Assembly (NCBI RefSeq): GCF_003096635.1
Contig: NZ_QEKV01000003.1
Location: forward strand, 1 to 64,000
From: Ezakiella coagulans
Lineage (GTDB): Bacteria; Bacillota; Clostridia; Tissierellales; Peptoniphilaceae
Direction of reading: 5' to 3'
DNA length: 64,000 nt
The notes beneath the pieces were generated by a model. It was not told the origin of the DNA, made no database searches, and saw only the letters and a list, made by a program, of their open reading frames with translations. A program made the translations under genes and the position numbers. This document shows, piece by piece, positions 62,586 through 64,000 of the stretch (position 1 is its first letter; every line of letters begins with the position of its first letter).

Positions 62586-64000
62586 CTAAAAATCAAGACG
62601 ACTTTCAATATCTATTCTATCTTTCGTAGCCTTTATATCTTTGAATCTGCTTTCCAACAGCTGCATATTCTTTAACTCATTTAAAATTCCTGAGAAAAAC
62701 CTATCGTTCATTTTGTCCAAATTCAAATTTGGTAAAATAAATTGGCTTATTGCAAGTTCAATAGGAAGGAACTTTTGCATAGGAGATGTAAGATCCATCA
62801 TATCTTGAACCGACTCAATATAATCTCTTGCCTTTTCTTCTGATCTCGATGAAATATATGCTCCGTTTTTCCTGAAAATTGACATCAATGAGTTGAATTT
62901 GATTTCAAAGTCATTTGAAAAAGATTTCTTTTCATTAAATGTCATTATATCACTATACGAAACCGCTCCTCTGTCTTCAAATTCCAAATTATTTAATTTA
63001 TAAACGCTGCGTCCATCGTAATTTTGAGTTGAAGTTGCAGAATTGTCATAAAATCTATCAGATAATATAAATCCAGTGTGATCATCTGTAATTGTTGTCA
63101 AAATTCTAAGGCTAGGCTTTATTTCAAACTCTCTTCCTCCACCTAGACTTATATTCATAGTTTCGTTGATTTTTTTATCTATAAAACCTGACAAATAGTG
63201 CTCCGGAATCGAAGAGTTAACATTGTCAAAAAGAACACATGACAAAACATCTTCCGTATCTTTTTCCATCATTTCAAGCAAATCATATAAACGTCTGTTG
63301 TTCTTTACAATTTCGCCGGTATTTGGATTATAGAAACCAACCAAATCTCGAACCGATCTAACATCCGGGTCAACATTTATACGTACAAATCTATTATTTT
63401 GCGAATTTAATCCCAATGCATTTAAAAATGCTGTTGCTCGTGAAGTCTTTCCACTGCCGGTTTTACCATCAAAATTTACAATGAAGTTTTGTGCAAATAG
63501 AGCAAGTAAATTAATAACGCCATTCCTTGAAATTCTATGATTATATACTTTGTTCATCTTGTATAAAATATAGTCTATAATTTCATCCTTCGAATCGAAA
63601 TTAGCGTATGACATATTTTGATATGGTATATATTCGAAATTCTTTGTACCTCTAACGGTCATAAGAATATCATTAAAGCCTTTTTCCTTCAAAGCGCGTC
63701 CAATCACTCGTCCAGTATTATTAAACTCTTCTATGCCGTCTTTTAGTTCTTTTAAAATGCTGTCGCGAGTTTGAGATAATTCATTTATTTGAGCTTCTCT
63801 TGCCGATATATTTTGCTTTAGAACTGAGTCGGCAGTCGCCAAATCATAGATACCGACGAGAGAATTTATTTCCGAGTCAAGTTCATCACGCTTTTTCTTA
63901 AGTGCATCGATTTCCATATTAAGCTTATTTGAAAGTTCTTCATTTTCTTTTAATATAAAACTCTTAGCGTCAGAAACTTCACTTCTGATTGTATCCAATG
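62586..64000 (-). CDS. Coiled-coil AAA+ ATPase (McrB-like), partial
   Basis: The gene runs off the right edge; the visible 470 residues begin at a TTG codon that is unlikely to be the true start. The first 100 residues are a long charged coiled coil. An AAA+ domain follows, with Walker A GKTGSGKTSRAT (about residue 185), a Walker-B-like VLFDNVN (about 265) and ILTTITDDHTGFILSDRFYD in the sensor region. The McrB GTPase signature NTADR is not evident, so ATP use or an altered NTPase is likely. Partner of the nuclease downstream. Confidence 0.78.
   Translation of the reverse strand, partial: LDTIRSEVSDAKSFILKENEELSNKLNMEIDALKKKRDELDSEINSLVGIYDLATADSVLKQNISAREAQINELSQTRDSILKELKDGIEEFNNTGRVIGRALKEKGFNDILMTVRGTKNFEYIPYQNMSYANFDSKDEIIDYILYKMNKVYNHRISRNGVINLLALFAQNFIVNFDGKTGSGKTSRATAFLNALGLNSQNNRFVRINVDPDVRSVRDLVGFYNPNTGEIVKNNRRLYDLLEMMEKDTEDVLSCVLFDNVNSSIPEHYLSGFIDKKINETMNISLGGGREFEIKPSLRILTTITDDHTGFILSDRFYDNSATSTQNYDGRSVYKLNNLEFEDRGAVSYSDIMTFNEKKSFSNDFEIKFNSLMSIFRKNGAYISSRSEEKARDYIESVQDMMDLTSPMQKFLPIELAISQFILPNLNLDKMNDRFFSGILNELKNMQLLESRFKDIKATKDRIDIESRLDF

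Overview
The window reads as the chromosome of a low-GC, anaerobic, amino-acid-fermenting Firmicute of the Tissierellia/Peptoniphilaceae type. The grounds are a selenium-dependent glycine reductase operon (Stickland fermentation), a mraZ-type division cluster, SAM-I and glycine riboswitches, S-layer-homology proteins and many AT-rich intrinsic terminators. The species cannot be fixed from the sequence alone. I see no tRNA, rRNA, CRISPR array, IS element or prophage. Most genes lie on the minus strand.

Layout. (1) 162-8019, minus: promoter, tandem glycine riboswitch, terminator, trxB, trxA, a structured 228-nt leader, then grdE, grdA, grdB, grdC, grdD. grdA and grdB each contain an in-frame TGA read as selenocysteine, and each would look like a broken gene in ordinary translation. 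Together they reduce glycine to acetyl phosphate using thioredoxin electrons. (2) 8061-9674: Na/Pi cotransporter-like protein. (3) 9766-23748, minus: a compact division and cell-wall cluster (mraZ, rsmH, ftsL, PASTA-PBP, mraY, murD, ftsW, murG, ftsQ/divIB, two DUF881 genes, sbp, ftsZ), followed by nrdR, a HAD phosphatase and trmL. ftsA, murC, murE and murF are not in it. A four-repeat MraZ operator sits at its head. (4) 23865-31735, minus: hflX-yigZ-nadE-yebC-DUF1461-deoC, and map-MATE-DUF1667-cyclophilin lipoprotein.

(5) 31908-33309, plus: a FetAB-type ABC exporter. (6) 33346-35561, minus: a corrinoid methyl-transfer trio of a MetH-activation-domain-like protein, a corrinoid protein and an MtaA/UroD-family methyltransferase. 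(7) 35656-37789: metal P1B ATPase with promoter and operator-like dyads. (8) guaB, divergent from a PII-like protein paired with a CPA2 antiporter. (9) SAM-I riboswitch and metK, followed by an overlapping 38-codon membrane-peptide ORF. (10) 42676-46723, minus: an extracytoplasmic thiol-redox cassette (TlpA lipoprotein, CD1871A-type CXXC microprotein, NapH-like ferredoxin) followed by a response regulator and histidine kinase. (11) 46943-53475, minus: cca-glmM-degV-mnmA-citC-like-GNAT. (12) 53530-56425: two divergent SLH-domain genes. (13) 56459-58811: pyrC and an ATP-NAD-kinase-family gene. (14) 58902-60848, plus: M18 aminopeptidase and nitroreductase. (15) 60880-64000, minus and cut by the window end: a DUF2357/PD-(D/E)XK nuclease with a coiled-coil AAA+ partner, resembling McrBC/CoCoNuT-type defence.

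The most interesting regions are the grdE leader with two mutually exclusive (or pseudoknotted) stems, the right-edge McrBC-like pair, the redox cassette with its microprotein, the corrinoid trio with no visible substrate methyltransferase, and the 38-codon ORF overlapping metK.
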